A DNA stretch of 64,000 nt from positions 1 through 64,000 of the forward strand of contig NZ_UFQC01000021.1 of the NCBI RefSeq assembly GCF_900496975.1. The letters run 5' to 3'. Within the stretch, counting starts at the first letter, position 1, and the number at the start of each line of letters is the position of its first letter. Origin of the DNA: Achromobacter veterisilvae (lineage in GTDB: Bacteria > Pseudomonadota > Gammaproteobacteria > Burkholderiales > Burkholderiaceae_B). The position numbers and the translations under genes were made by a program. Under the pieces are notes generated by a model. That model was given only the letters and a program-made list of their open reading frames with translations, searched no databases and was not told where the DNA came from. Shown one piece after another: positions 53,413 to 64,000 of the stretch.

Positions 53413-56130
53413 ATGACTTCCCCCGATCGCTCGTTGTCCGAACAAGAAGATTGGCATGCGCGGCCCGCGATGGCCGTGGAAGAAGCACTAAAAACCCGTC
53501 CAGCGGGATTGACCGCGGACGAGACCCAGGACAGGCTGGCCCGCTACGGGCCGAACCGGCTGGTCGAGGCGCGGCGCCAGAGCGCGTTCGGGCGTTTCCT
53601 GCGGCAATTCCACAATATCCTGCTCTACGTGATGATGGGGTCGGCCGTCATTACCGCGCTGCTTGGGCACTGGATCGACACGGGCGTGCTGATGGCGGCG
53701 GTGGTCGTCAACGCCATCATCGGCTTCATCCAGGAAGGCAAGGCGGAAAGCGCCATGGACGCCATCCGGGGCATGCTTTCGCCGCACGCCCTGGTGGTGC
53801 GCGACGGGAGCCGCAGCGAAATCGACGCGGCCGGCCTGGTGCCCGGCGACCAGGTCCTGCTGGCTTCCGGGGACCGCGTGCCCGCCGATCTGCGGCTGGT
53901 CGAGGCCAAGGAACTGCGTGTCGAAGAGGCGGCGCTCACGGGGGAATCGCTGCCGGTGGAAAAGCAGATCGCGCCCGTGGCGGCGGATGCGCCGTTGGGC
54001 GATCGCCAGTGCATGGCGTATTCGGGCACCGTGGTGGTGCACGGGCAGGCGCGCGGGGTGGTGGTGGCCACCGCGGCGCATACCGAGTTGGGCCGCATCA
54101 ATCAATTGCTCTCCGGCATCGGCAATATGACCACGCCGCTGCTGCGCCAGGTGGATCATTTCGGCCGCGTGTTGGCGGTGGCCATTTTGGCGCTGTCGGG
54201 GCTGCTGTTCGTCGTGGGCACGTGGTGGCTGGGCCACGCGCCGGCGGAAATGTTCATGATGGTGGTGGCGCTGGCGGCGTCCGCCATCCCGGAGGGGCTG
54301 CCGGCCATCATGACCGTCACGCTGGCGCTGGGCGTGCAGCGCATGGCGCGGCGCCAGGCCGTCGTGCGGCGGCTGCCGGCGGTCGAGGCCCTGGGTTCGG
54401 TGACGGTCATCTGCTCCGACAAGACGGGCACGCTCACCCGCAATGAAATGACGGTGCAGCGCGTGGTGTGCGCGAGCGCGGTGACGGACGTCGGCGGCGT
54501 GGGCTATGAACCGTCGGGCGAGTGCAGCATCGACGGCCGCGCCGTCGATCCCGCCATCCATCCCTCGCTGGAGCTGGCCATCCGCGCCGGCGTGCTGTGC
54601 AACGATGCCGCGCTGCGCGAGGAAGGCGGCGTCTGGCGGGTCGCGGGCGATCCCACCGAGGGCGCGCTGCTGGTGCTTGGGGTCAAGGCCGGCCTGACGC
54701 AGGCTGCGGGCCAGCAGGAATGGCCCCGCCGCGATTCGATCCCGTTCGAGTCCGAGCACCGCTTCATGGCGACCTACCACGAGGCAGGACTGGGCGCTCC
54801 ATGGATCTTCGTGAAGGGGGCGCCCGAGCGGGTGCTGGACATGTGCGACTCGCAGGCCGATCGTGACGGCCTGCCCCAGGCGCTGGACGTGGACTATTGG
54901 CGCCGCATGGCCACCGACACGGCCGCCAAGGGGCTGCGCGTGCTGGGGCTGGCCTGCAAGCGCGCGGCTCCCCGGACCCGGGCCCTGGGTTTCGGCGATG
55001 TGGAAGACGGCTTCATGCTGCTGGCGCTGGTGGGCATGATGGACCCGCCGCGCGCCGAAGCCATCGCGGCCGTGGCGGAATGCCACCGGGCGGGCATCCA
55101 GGTCAAGATGATCACCGGCGACCATGCCGAGACCGCGCGCGCCATCGGCGCCCAATTGGACATCGGCGTGGGCAAGCCCGCCATCACGGGCGCCGAAGTG
55201 GCGCTGATGGACGACGCGACGCTGCGCGAGACGGTGATGGGCGTCGACATCTACGCGCGCGCCAGCCCCGAGCACAAGCTGCGCCTGGTGCAGGCGATGC
55301 AGGCGCTGGGCCAGGTGGTGTCCATGACGGGCGACGGCGTGAACGATGCGCCGGCGCTCAAGCGCGCCGACGTCGGCGTGGCGATGGGCCTGAAGGGCAC
55401 CGAGGCCGCCAAGGAAGCCGCCGACGTGGTGCTGGCCGACGACAACTTCGCCACGATCGCGGCGGCGGTGCGCGAAGGCCGCGCGGTCTACGACAACCTG
55501 AAGAAGTTCGTGCTCTTCATGCTGCCCACGAACGGCGGCGAAGGCCTGCTGGTGATCGCGGCCATCCTGTTCCAGCTCACCTTGCCGCTCACGCCGGCGC
55601 AGGTGCTGTGGATCAACCTGGTGACCTCCAGCACCTTGGGCCTGGCGCTGGCCTTCGAGCCGGCGGAGCCCGGCATCATGAGCCAGCGTCCGCGGCCGCC
55701 GGGCGAGCCGCTGCTGTCGCTGCTTTTCGTGCAGCGCGTGCTGGTGGTCTCGGTGTTGATGATGGCCGGCGCGCTGGGCCTGTTCCTGTGGGAACTCTCC
55801 AACGGCATGTCGGTGGACCGCGCCCGGACCATGGCGGTCAACGCGGTGGTGGCGGCGGAAATGTTCTACCTGATCAACAGCCGCCACATCTACGACTCGG
55901 TGCTCAACCGCGAAGGCCTGTTCGGAAACCGATACGTGTGGATCGCCATTGCCGCCTGCGTTGCGCTGCAACTGGCCTACACGTACACGCCGTTCATGCA
56001 CGCCGTGTTCGGCTCGGTGCCGCTGGGCTGGCGCGAATGGCTGGACGTGCTCGGCGCCGGCCTGCTGGTGTTCGCCGGCGCCGAAATCGAAAAATACCTG
56101 ATGCGCCGCTGGCGCGTCAGGCGGGTTTGA
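53413..56130 (+). CDS. Cation-transporting P-type ATPase (type II, Ca/Mg/other cation)
   Basis: A 905-aa P2-type ATPase: N-terminal cation-ATPase domain, actuator with TGES (ALTGESLPVEK), phosphorylated Asp336 in SDKTGTLT, nucleotide domain with KGAPERVL, and hinge TGDGVNDAPALK near residue 640. About ten membrane segments are present, including PTNGGEGLLVIAA. PEGL in the fourth segment (AIPEGLPAI) fits Ca2+-type pumps. Substrate not certain. The 53260-53412 gap holds only its promoter. Confidence 0.92.
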   Translation: MTSPDRSLSEQEDWHARPAMAVEEALKTRPAGLTADETQDRLARYGPNRLVEARRQSAFGRFLRQFHNILLYVMMGSAVITALLGHWIDTGVLMAAVVVNAIIGFIQEGKAESAMDAIRGMLSPHALVVRDGSRSEIDAAGLVPGDQVLLASGDRVPADLRLVEAKELRVEEAALTGESLPVEKQIAPVAADAPLGDRQCMAYSGTVVVHGQARGVVVATAAHTELGRINQLLSGIGNMTTPLLRQVDHFGRVLAVAILALSGLLFVVGTWWLGHAPAEMFMMVVALAASAIPEGLPAIMTVTLALGVQRMARRQAVVRRLPAVEALGSVTVICSDKTGTLTRNEMTVQRVVCASAVTDVGGVGYEPSGECSIDGRAVDPAIHPSLELAIRAGVLCNDAALREEGGVWRVAGDPTEGALLVLGVKAGLTQAAGQQEWPRRDSIPFESEHRFMATYHEAGLGAPWIFVKGAPERVLDMCDSQADRDGLPQALDVDYWRRMATDTAAKGLRVLGLACKRAAPRTRALGFGDVEDGFMLLALVGMMDPPRAEAIAAVAECHRAGIQVKMITGDHAETARAIGAQLDIGVGKPAITGAEVALMDDATLRETVMGVDIYARASPEHKLRLVQAMQALGQVVSMTGDGVNDAPALKRADVGVAMGLKGTEAAKEAADVVLADDNFATIAAAVREGRAVYDNLKKFVLFMLPTNGGEGLLVIAAILFQLTLPLTPAQVLWINLVTSSTLGLALAFEPAEPGIMSQRPRPPGEPLLSLLFVQRVLVVSVLMMAGALGLFLWELSNGMSVDRARTMAVNAVVAAEMFYLINSRHIYDSVLNREGLFGNRYVWIAIAACVALQLAYTYTPFMHAVFGSVPLGWREWLDVLGAGLLVFAGAEIEKYLMRRWRVRRV

Positions 56131-57217
56131 CGGCCACCTTGAGCACGTTGTCGCGTTGGTGCGAGAACAGGTCGTAGGCCTCGACGATGTTGTCGAGCTT
56201 GTACTGGTGGGTGACCATCACGCCCAGATCCACGCGGCCGGACTGGATCACGTTCATCAGGCGGCGCATGCGTTCCTTGCCCCCCGGGCACAGCGCCGTG
56301 TTGATCTTGTGGTCGCCCAGGCCCGCCGCGAACGCGCTCAGGGGGATCTTCAGGTCTTCGGAGTAGACGCCCAGGCTGGACAGGGTGCCGCCCGGCTTGA
56401 GCACGCGCAGGGCGGATTCGAAGGTGCTTTGCAGCCCCAGGGCTTCGATGGACGAGTCGACGCCGCGCCCGCCGGTCAGGCGCAGGATATCTTCCACCAC
56501 GTCGCAGTCGCGGAAGTTCAGGGTCACGTCGGCGCCGAGGGACCGCGCCACGTCCAGCCGGTGGGCGTTGCCGTCGACGGCGATGATGGTGGACGCGCCC
56601 AGCAGGCGGGCGCCGGCCGTGGCGCACAGGCCGATGGGGCCCTGGGCGAAGATCGCCACCACGTCGCCGATGCGGATGTTGGCGTTCTCGGCGCCCTTGA
56701 AGCCGGTGGACATGATGTCCGGGCACATCAGCACCTGCTCGTCGGTCAGGCCGTCGGGAACCGGGGCCAGGTTGGCCTGCGCGTCGGGCACGAGCACGTA
56801 TTCGGCCTGGGTGCCGTCGATCTTGTTGCCGAAGCGCCAGCCGGCCGTGGCCTGGTAGCCATGGCAGCCGCAGAGCCCCATGGCGGCGAGGTAGCTGCCG
56901 TCCTGCGACGCGACGCCGTCCTGGGCCGCGTACGAGTTGAAGTTCGGGCAGATCGCGCCGGCGATGACGCGCTGCCCTTCCTGGTAGCCGGTCACCGCGC
57001 TGCCCAGCTTCTCGATGATGCCGACGGGCTCGTGGCCGACGGTCAGCCCGGGCGCGACGGGGTATTCGCCCTTCAGAATATGGATATCGGTGCCGCAGAT
57101 GGTGGTGGTGGTGATGCGGATGAGGGCGTCGTTGGGGCCGACGTCCGGAATCGGCTTGTCGACGATTTCGATGCGGCCGGGTTCGACAAAGACAGCGGCT
57201 TTCATCATGACGGGCAT
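56117..57217 (-). CDS. Zinc-dependent secondary-alcohol dehydrogenase (isopropanol-type)
   Basis: A 366-aa medium-chain dehydrogenase: catalytic zinc ligands in ICGTDIH and GHEPVG, and the NAD(P) site in FAQGPIGLCATAGARLLGA. It shares with the Clostridium/Thermoanaerobacter secondary-alcohol dehydrogenases the segment pattern LCPGG, RVDLGVMVTHQYKLDNI. It likely turns 2-propanol into acetone, feeding the acetone carboxylase next door. AGGAG precedes the start; its 3' end overlaps the ATPase tail by 14 bp. Confidence 0.88.
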   Translation of the reverse strand: MPVMMKAAVFVEPGRIEIVDKPIPDVGPNDALIRITTTTICGTDIHILKGEYPVAPGLTVGHEPVGIIEKLGSAVTGYQEGQRVIAGAICPNFNSYAAQDGVASQDGSYLAAMGLCGCHGYQATAGWRFGNKIDGTQAEYVLVPDAQANLAPVPDGLTDEQVLMCPDIMSTGFKGAENANIRIGDVVAIFAQGPIGLCATAGARLLGASTIIAVDGNAHRLDVARSLGADVTLNFRDCDVVEDILRLTGGRGVDSSIEALGLQSTFESALRVLKPGGTLSSLGVYSEDLKIPLSAFAAGLGDHKINTALCPGGKERMRRLMNVIQSGRVDLGVMVTHQYKLDNIVEAYDLFSHQRDNVLKVAVKPA

Positions 57218-57329
57218 GGCAATCTCCTGAAGTGCGTGTCGGGTATGGGCTTAGCGTACCGCTTCCAACTACATTCCTGGACGACATTGTTTGCGCCATG
57301 TCAATTGCGGCGCACATGGCGATGGATCC

Positions 57330-57347
57330 CCGGGCGGAAGCGCCCGG
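57330..57347 (-). terminator. GC hairpin after the sigma54 activator gene
   Basis: Stem ccgggcg / cgcccgg with a 4-nt loop, starting 10 nt beyond the stop of the activator on the minus strand. No T-run. It may separate the regulator from the alcohol dehydrogenase downstream. Confidence 0.4.
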
Positions 57348-57357
57348 CGCGGGCGCC

Positions 57358-59367
<2,010 letters not shown>

Positions 59368-59520
59368 CGCCTAGTCTCCAAGATGCGATGCATGGGCCGG
59401 CTATCCTGCCGGCTGTACGCAGGGCGCGCGCTGCCGCTGGCCCTGGGTCGGGGCGGGCCTAATGCCTGGCCAGCCGCGTTCATTAGACGGCATGAGCGCC
59501 AGGCGTCAATCCGGAGCAAC

Positions 59521-59554
59521 CCGGACCGGGACGGCCGCGGCTATCCCGGTCCGG
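59521..59554 (-). terminator. GC hairpin between acxC and the activator
   Basis: 11-bp perfect stem (ccggaccggga / tcccggtccgg, 12-nt loop), 20 nt beyond the acxC stop on the minus strand. No T-run. It may end or attenuate acx transcription before the regulator. The rest of 59368-59574 holds no gene. Confidence 0.45.
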
Positions 59555-59574
59555 TTCGCGCCGCGGGCCGCCCG

Positions 59575-60081
59575 CTATGCCGCGCGCTCGGGCAAGGGCA
59601 GGTTGACCCATTCCTTGTAGAAGGTATCGATATCCGGCTCGAAATCATGGATTACCGGATACCAGGGCGTGGGAGCCTCGACGTCGTGCAGGGTGCCGCA
59701 CTGGGGGCAGTAATACTCGCGGTATACCTGCCATTGGGTATCCGGCGCCATGAGCTTGGGATAGACCTCGCTCATGGCCTGGGCGTCCTCGCGTACGTAG
59801 ACGTGCGCGGCGAGCTTCCAGTTCTGCCGGTAATCGCCGAATTCATGGCCGCAATCGCATTTCGTCACCCAGTGCTTGTCGTGCGCGCGCTGCACGATGT
59901 ACAGGTGCGGCGCGAGCGGCAGGACGATCCGGTCGTTCCAGTCGAGCTTCTTCTGCAGCGTCTTCAGGTACATCTCGAAGCGCTCGCCGTCCTTCGGCAT
60001 GGACAGCATGCGGATGGTCGTGTCCCAGTCCAGCCGGCCGTCAACCAGGTGGTCCACCTGTTCCTGCGTGTAAGTCGTCAT
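59575..60081 (-). CDS. acxC: Acetone carboxylase gamma subunit
   Basis: A 168-aa protein matching the small subunit of acetone carboxylase in length and sequence, including WVTKCDCGHEFGDYRQNWK and REYYCPQCGTLHDVEAPTP. The CxC and CxxC pairs are probable metal-binding sites. The gamma subunit completes the alpha2-beta2-gamma2 enzyme, which carboxylates acetone to acetoacetate using ATP. It follows acxB by 31 nt. Confidence 0.95.
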   Translation of the reverse strand: MTTYTQEQVDHLVDGRLDWDTTIRMLSMPKDGERFEMYLKTLQKKLDWNDRIVLPLAPHLYIVQRAHDKHWVTKCDCGHEFGDYRQNWKLAAHVYVREDAQAMSEVYPKLMAPDTQWQVYREYYCPQCGTLHDVEAPTPWYPVIHDFEPDIDTFYKEWVNLPLPERAA

Positions 60082-60112
60082 TGTCGTCTCCTTGTTTTCG
60101 CAAGCCGCCGGC

Positions 60113-62437
60113 TCACTCGTCCACCAGCACGATGGTCTTCACATCGGGCATTTTCGAAAGGTCCATGCGGAACTTGGACCCGTAGGTGGGCACGTCGAGT
60201 TCTTCCTCGGTCAGGGTCCAGTCGGCCGGCAGGCTCCAGAAGTCCCGGAACTGCTGCTCGAATTTCTTGGACAAGCCGAAACTCGTGGCGTACATGTGCT
60301 GCACCTGGGTGGAGGCGGTCTTGGCCAGGATGCGTTCGCGCTCGGACCGCATCCAGTCGCGCACGGGAACCGCCCGTTCCAGCCTGCGCTTGCGGATGTC
60401 CAGGCGCTTGCCGGCCGAGGCCTTGGCGTCGACCTGCCAGCGGCCGGCGCCGTCCTGGGCCACCACGGCGCCGTAGACCTCCAGCGCGTACTTGGGCAGC
60501 AGCAGTTCGTTGTTCAGGTCGTTGGCGATGGCGTCCAGCTCGCGGTCCAGGGGGTCTCCGAAGCCGGGGCCGCCGCGCAGGTAGTTGAGATAGAGGTCGT
60601 AGTTCTCGTAGCAGTCCTCCGTCGTCATGCACTGCTGGTCCCGCTTGACGCGGGCGCCGGGCGCCAGGTGCTGCTCGTAGTCGGGCGCCTCCGGATTGGT
60701 GTCGGCGCCCAGCGGCAGGCTTTCGCCGCGGGCGATGCGGTCCTTCAGGCCGGTATGGTGGGCCTCGAAGCGGTAGCCGGTGGCCGCCGGATAGCCGCCC
60801 ATCAGGCCCCAGTCGCTGTTCATGTAGCCGTTGCCCATGAAGAACATGGTCCAGTCCTGCGCCTTCCAGACCATGCGCAGCGTCTCGAAGCCGCAGCCGC
60901 CCCGATACTTGCCGTAGCCGCCGGAGTTGGACTTGGCGTTGCGGCCCAGGTAGAGCAGGGGCTCGGCCATTTCCCAGATTTCCATGTCGCCCATGTCGCC
61001 TTCCGGGTTCCAGATGGCGGCGGCGTGGTTCAGGCCGTCCTTGACGGCGCCCGCGCCGGTGCCGCAGGAGCTGGCCTCGAAGCTGTTGACGGCATGGATC
61101 TCGCCCTCCTGGTTGATGCCGCCGCCCTGCAGCCAGTTGGAGGTATTGGCGTTGCCGGCGTTGACTTCCTCCAGGTAGCCGCGGCTGAAGTACGCCTGCC
61201 CCAGGCCGCGCCACAGCGCGCTCCATCCGGAGACCAGGAAGTGCCATGCGTAGGCGTGCCCGGTGCGCCGGTCGTCGGGGTTCATCCAGGCGCCCTTGGG
61301 CAGGCGGAATTCCGTGCCGTAGTAGGCGCCGTCGTTGATGCGTTGGGTGGGCACCAGCGTCTGCGTCATCATTACCCAGATGCCGCTGGTGAACGCCACC
61401 TGGTGCGCGTTGTAGCTGTGCCAGCCCCAGCGGCTGGAGCCTTCGAAGTCCAGCCGCCAGGTGCCGTCTTTGCGGATCTCCATCTCCACCGGGGAGTGCA
61501 TGATGGAATCGAGCTTGGCGAATGCGTTCGAGGTCTGCACGTCCTCGTGCTTGTAGGGCACGTCGACGAACGCCACCTTGCGGTACTTGCCCGGCAGGGT
61601 CAGCGCCTTGATTCGCATCTGCAGCCCGCGGCGGCCTTCCTCGATGACTTCATAGGCGAACTTCTCGTAGGCCTCCAGCCCTTCCTCGGCGATGACCTCT
61701 TCGATCAGGCTGCGCACCATGTGGCAGCCGGCGATGCGGGTCTTCTCGTCCAGGATCCAGTACTTGGGCGTGCGCACGGCGCGCTGGCTTTCATGCAGCC
61801 AGTCCTTGAGCGGCACGTCGTTGATGCCGGTCTTGCGGCAGGTGATCATGTAGCCGTCGCCGAAGCGTTGCGTCTGGCCCGTGGACATGGAGCCGGGCGT
61901 CACCGCGCCGGTGTCGATCACGTGCGTGACGCCGCCGACCCAGCCCACCAGCTTGCCCTGCGCGAAAATCGGCACGATGGTGGCGATGTCGCAGGGATGC
62001 ACGTTGCCGATGGCGCAGTCATTGTTGGTGAACATGTCGCCCGGATTGATGCCGGGATTGGTTTCCCAATCGTTCTCGATCATGTATTTGATCGCCGCGC
62101 CCATGGTGCCCACGTGGATGATGATGCCGGTGGAGGTCAGCACGCAGTCGCCGGCGGCGTTATACAGCGTGAAGCAGAGTTCGCCTTCCTGCTCGACGAT
62201 GGGGCTGGCGGCGATGCGCTTGGCGGTCTCGCGCGCATGCACCAGGCCGCCGCGCAGCTTGGAGAACATTTTCTCGTAGCGGATGGGCTCGCTCTCCCGC
62301 AGGTCCAGCCGGGCCAGGCCGTTGTAGTGGCCGCTATCCTTGGTACGGGCCAGGATGGCATCGCGGAATTGCTTGAGCGTTTCGCCCGTGCCCAGCAGGC
62401 CCGAGGCACCGGTTTCCATTCTTGATATCGTGTTCAT
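60113..62437 (-). CDS. acxB: Acetone carboxylase alpha subunit (HyuB-like)
   Basis: A 774-aa protein, the expected size for the large subunit, of the hydantoinase-B fold. Landmarks: IGNVHPCDIATIVPIF near residue 150, WQGGG-like segments (NWLQGGGINQEGEIHAVNSF) and SNSGGYGKYRGGCGFETL. It carries the Mn-dependent active site for acetone carboxylation in related enzymes. Preceded by acxA (21-nt gap) and followed by acxC, the standard acx order. Confidence 0.95.
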   Translation of the reverse strand: MNTISRMETGASGLLGTGETLKQFRDAILARTKDSGHYNGLARLDLRESEPIRYEKMFSKLRGGLVHARETAKRIAASPIVEQEGELCFTLYNAAGDCVLTSTGIIIHVGTMGAAIKYMIENDWETNPGINPGDMFTNNDCAIGNVHPCDIATIVPIFAQGKLVGWVGGVTHVIDTGAVTPGSMSTGQTQRFGDGYMITCRKTGINDVPLKDWLHESQRAVRTPKYWILDEKTRIAGCHMVRSLIEEVIAEEGLEAYEKFAYEVIEEGRRGLQMRIKALTLPGKYRKVAFVDVPYKHEDVQTSNAFAKLDSIMHSPVEMEIRKDGTWRLDFEGSSRWGWHSYNAHQVAFTSGIWVMMTQTLVPTQRINDGAYYGTEFRLPKGAWMNPDDRRTGHAYAWHFLVSGWSALWRGLGQAYFSRGYLEEVNAGNANTSNWLQGGGINQEGEIHAVNSFEASSCGTGAGAVKDGLNHAAAIWNPEGDMGDMEIWEMAEPLLYLGRNAKSNSGGYGKYRGGCGFETLRMVWKAQDWTMFFMGNGYMNSDWGLMGGYPAATGYRFEAHHTGLKDRIARGESLPLGADTNPEAPDYEQHLAPGARVKRDQQCMTTEDCYENYDLYLNYLRGGPGFGDPLDRELDAIANDLNNELLLPKYALEVYGAVVAQDGAGRWQVDAKASAGKRLDIRKRRLERAVPVRDWMRSERERILAKTASTQVQHMYATSFGLSKKFEQQFRDFWSLPADWTLTEEELDVPTYGSKFRMDLSKMPDVKTIVLVDE

Positions 62438-62458
62438 GTTGTCTCTCCGGGAGTCCGA

Positions 62459-64000
62459 TTACTTGGTTTCCTGCAGGTGGAACAGGCGATGCTTGTCGAT
62501 GCTTGCCGAAAAGCCCTGCGGCACCACGAAGGTGGTCGCGTCGGACTCGACGATGGCGGGCCCCTTGATCCGGTTGCCCGGCTTGAGCGCTTCCATGTGC
62601 CACAGCGTGGCTACGTGCCACTGCCCGCGGCGGTACAGCTTGCGGGTGCCCAGCTTGGCCTCGGCCGGCGGGGTGGGGCCGGCCTCGGGGTCCTCGGGCA
62701 GGACCGGCTTCTGGGTGACCACCATGCCGCGCATGATGGCGCCGGTGACCGAGAAGCCCAGTTCGGGCGAGCGGGCGGAACTGGCATAGACGCGGCCATA
62801 GGTGTCTTCGAACGCGCCCACGATCCTGTCCCAGTCGTCGGCGCTGCCGGCGCCGGCGATGGGGGAATCGATTTCCAGGTCGTTCAACTGCCCCATGTAC
62901 TGCATCCGGTACCCGGGCCGCAGGATCACGTCCTCGGGCTTGAAGCCGTTGATGCGGAATTCCTCGATCACCTTCTCGGCCAGTTCGTTCCAGGCCTGCT
63001 GCAAGGTCGCCACGGCCTGGACCTTGTCGGCCTGCGCCGCGACCTGGGGCAGGGCCAGGTCCACGCTTTTGTCGTAGCGGTATTCGAAGTCGGCGCAGGC
63101 GCAGCCGAAGGCCGAGAACCCGGCCGCCCAGGCCGGCACGATGACGTCCTTGAAGCCCAGCCCTTCGGTGTAGCCGTAGGTATGCACCGGTCCCGCGCCG
63201 CCATAGCTGAAGCACACGAAGTCGGTCGGGTTGTAGCCCTTGGCGCTCACGTTGGATCGCAGGTATTCACGCAGTTGCAGGTCCAGCAGTTCGATCACGC
63301 CGGCGGCCGCGTCCTCGACCGTCAGGCCCAGCGGATCCGCGAGCTGCTGCCTGATGCTCTCGCGGGCGCGGGCGACGTCCAGCTTGATGGCGCCGCCGAG
63401 GAAGTTGTCGGGATTGAGGTAGCCCAGCACCACGTGGCAGTCCGATACCGAGACGGTGTCCAGGCCGCTTTCCGGCCAGCAGGTGCCGACGCGGTAGCCG
63501 GCGCTGTCCGGGCCGAGCTTGATGGCCCCGCTGTAGGGATCGAGCCGCACGAAGCTGCCGGCGCCCGCGCCTACGGAATCCATGGCGACGAGCGGCAGCG
63601 ACAGCACCAGCCGGGCCATGTCCGGGTCGGCCACGATGGTGAAATTGCCCTTGGTGATCAGCGCCATGTCGAACGAGGTTCCGCCGATGTCGGAACACGC
63701 GATGTTCTCGTAGCCCAGCGCCTGGCCGAGCAGCCGCGAGCCGATGACGCCGCCGATCGGCCCGGACACGATGGTACGGGCCAATTCCTTGGCCTTCCAG
63801 CTTATCGTGCCGCCGTGCGTGGCCATGACGCGCAGATCGAACTTCGCCCCGTGCTTCTTGAAGCGGTCGCTGACCTTGCGCAAGGTCTGGCGCGAGGGTT
63901 CGGCGGCATATGCCTCCAGGATGGTGGTATTCATCCTGTGGCTTTCCTTGCGCTGCGGGTAGTAGTCCACCGAAGCGAAGACGGGCACGTCGCTGCCCAG
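62459..64000 (-). CDS. acxA: Acetone carboxylase beta subunit (HyuA-like), 5' end outside the window
   Basis: C-terminal 513 residues of an approximately 717-aa HyuA-type subunit; the frame is open to the window edge, so the start lies beyond 64000. The ATP-binding SDIGGTSFDMALI (ASKHA-type phosphate loop) is visible, followed by VAMDSVGAGAGSF and the C-terminal domain with SYGGAGPVHTYGY. The beta subunit hydrolyses ATP to activate acetone and bicarbonate. First of acxA-acxB-acxC. Confidence 0.93.
   Translation of the reverse strand: MGSDVPVFASVDYYPQRKESHRMNTTILEAYAAEPSRQTLRKVSDRFKKHGAKFDLRVMATHGGTISWKAKELARTIVSGPIGGVIGSRLLGQALGYENIACSDIGGTSFDMALITKGNFTIVADPDMARLVLSLPLVAMDSVGAGAGSFVRLDPYSGAIKLGPDSAGYRVGTCWPESGLDTVSVSDCHVVLGYLNPDNFLGGAIKLDVARARESIRQQLADPLGLTVEDAAAGVIELLDLQLREYLRSNVSAKGYNPTDFVCFSYGGAGPVHTYGYTEGLGFKDVIVPAWAAGFSAFGCACADFEYRYDKSVDLALPQVAAQADKVQAVATLQQAWNELAEKVIEEFRINGFKPEDVILRPGYRMQYMGQLNDLEIDSPIAGAGSADDWDRIVGAFEDTYGRVYASSARSPELGFSVTGAIMRGMVVTQKPVLPEDPEAGPTPPAEAKLGTRKLYRRGQWHVATLWHMEALKPGNRIKGPAIVESDATTFVVPQGFSASIDKHRLFHLQETK

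Noticed and set aside
57281..57325. Sigma54-like promoter (TGGCGC ... ATGTC) upstream of the alcohol dehydrogenase
   Set aside because: The -24 half is fair but the -12 GC is GT and flanking bases do not match; not convincing without data.
60092..62425. 777-codon plus-strand frame
   Set aside because: Antisense shadow of acxB; repetitive Val/Ala/His/Gly composition and no ribosome site.

Overview
The window looks like chromosomal DNA of a high-GC beta-proteobacterium of the Achromobacter/Bordetella (Alcaligenaceae) type. The clues are four orphan Bug-type solute receptors with signal peptides, many LysR regulators next to small catabolic operons, the spaced guaB-guaA pair, and dense, overlapping, G/C-ending codons. 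This is inferred from gene content; no rRNA, tRNA or CRISPR array was seen.

Layout. (1) 0-3.1 kb: a small XRE regulator with a membrane partner and a large dyad operator, a methyltransferase, a VOC protein and a LysE exporter. (2) 3.2-13.7 kb, minus strand: nine genes, most with 4-nt start/stop overlaps, running LysR, flavin monooxygenase, two permeases, two ATPases, solute-binding protein, BAAT-type acyl hydrolase, and a fused CMD/alkylhydroperoxidase. This reads as one import-and-oxidise pathway. (3) 14-24 kb: a lipoprotein and small ORFs; an M19-peptidase/Bug/RidA operon with a divergent LysR; OmpA-like, DCC, GlxA-type, LysE and DUF2239 genes. (4) 24.3-27.5 kb: guaB and guaA, each followed by a strong hairpin. 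(5) 27.7-31.3 kb: an accessory patch with a methyltransferase, an IS remnant, a stop-interrupted chitosanase-like gene and a Bug receptor. (6) 31.4-35.6 kb: a FecI-FecR-FecA type iron system with a Fur-box-like site. (7) 35.7-40.2 kb: LysR, racemase-like, Bug, SDR and isochorismatase-like genes, followed by aldo-keto reductase debris. (8) 40.6-46.3 kb: LysR, CoA-transferase, Mct-like isomerase, Mch-like hydratase and Bug. This is a C5-dicarboxyl-CoA module related to part of the 3-hydroxypropionate bicycle. (9) 46.5-53.3 kb: a probable defence/stress island. It holds a MazG-like pyrophosphohydrolase, an 803-aa nuclease-helicase with a LexA-like S24 domain, a HipBA pair with a clear operator, a truncated soxR, and an unrecognised 630-aa protein with a PD-(D/E)XK-like core. 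(10) 53.4-64 kb: a P-type ATPase, then on the minus strand acetone carboxylase (acxA partial, acxB, acxC), a sigma54 activator and a secondary-alcohol dehydrogenase. Together these make a plausible 2-propanol to acetone to acetoacetate route.

The strongest candidates for something undescribed are the MazG/nuclease-helicase-S24 pair with its neighbouring PD-(D/E)XK protein, the nine-gene import/oxidation operon, and the mct/mch-like cluster. Domain calls are from recognition of motifs by eye; no database search was run.
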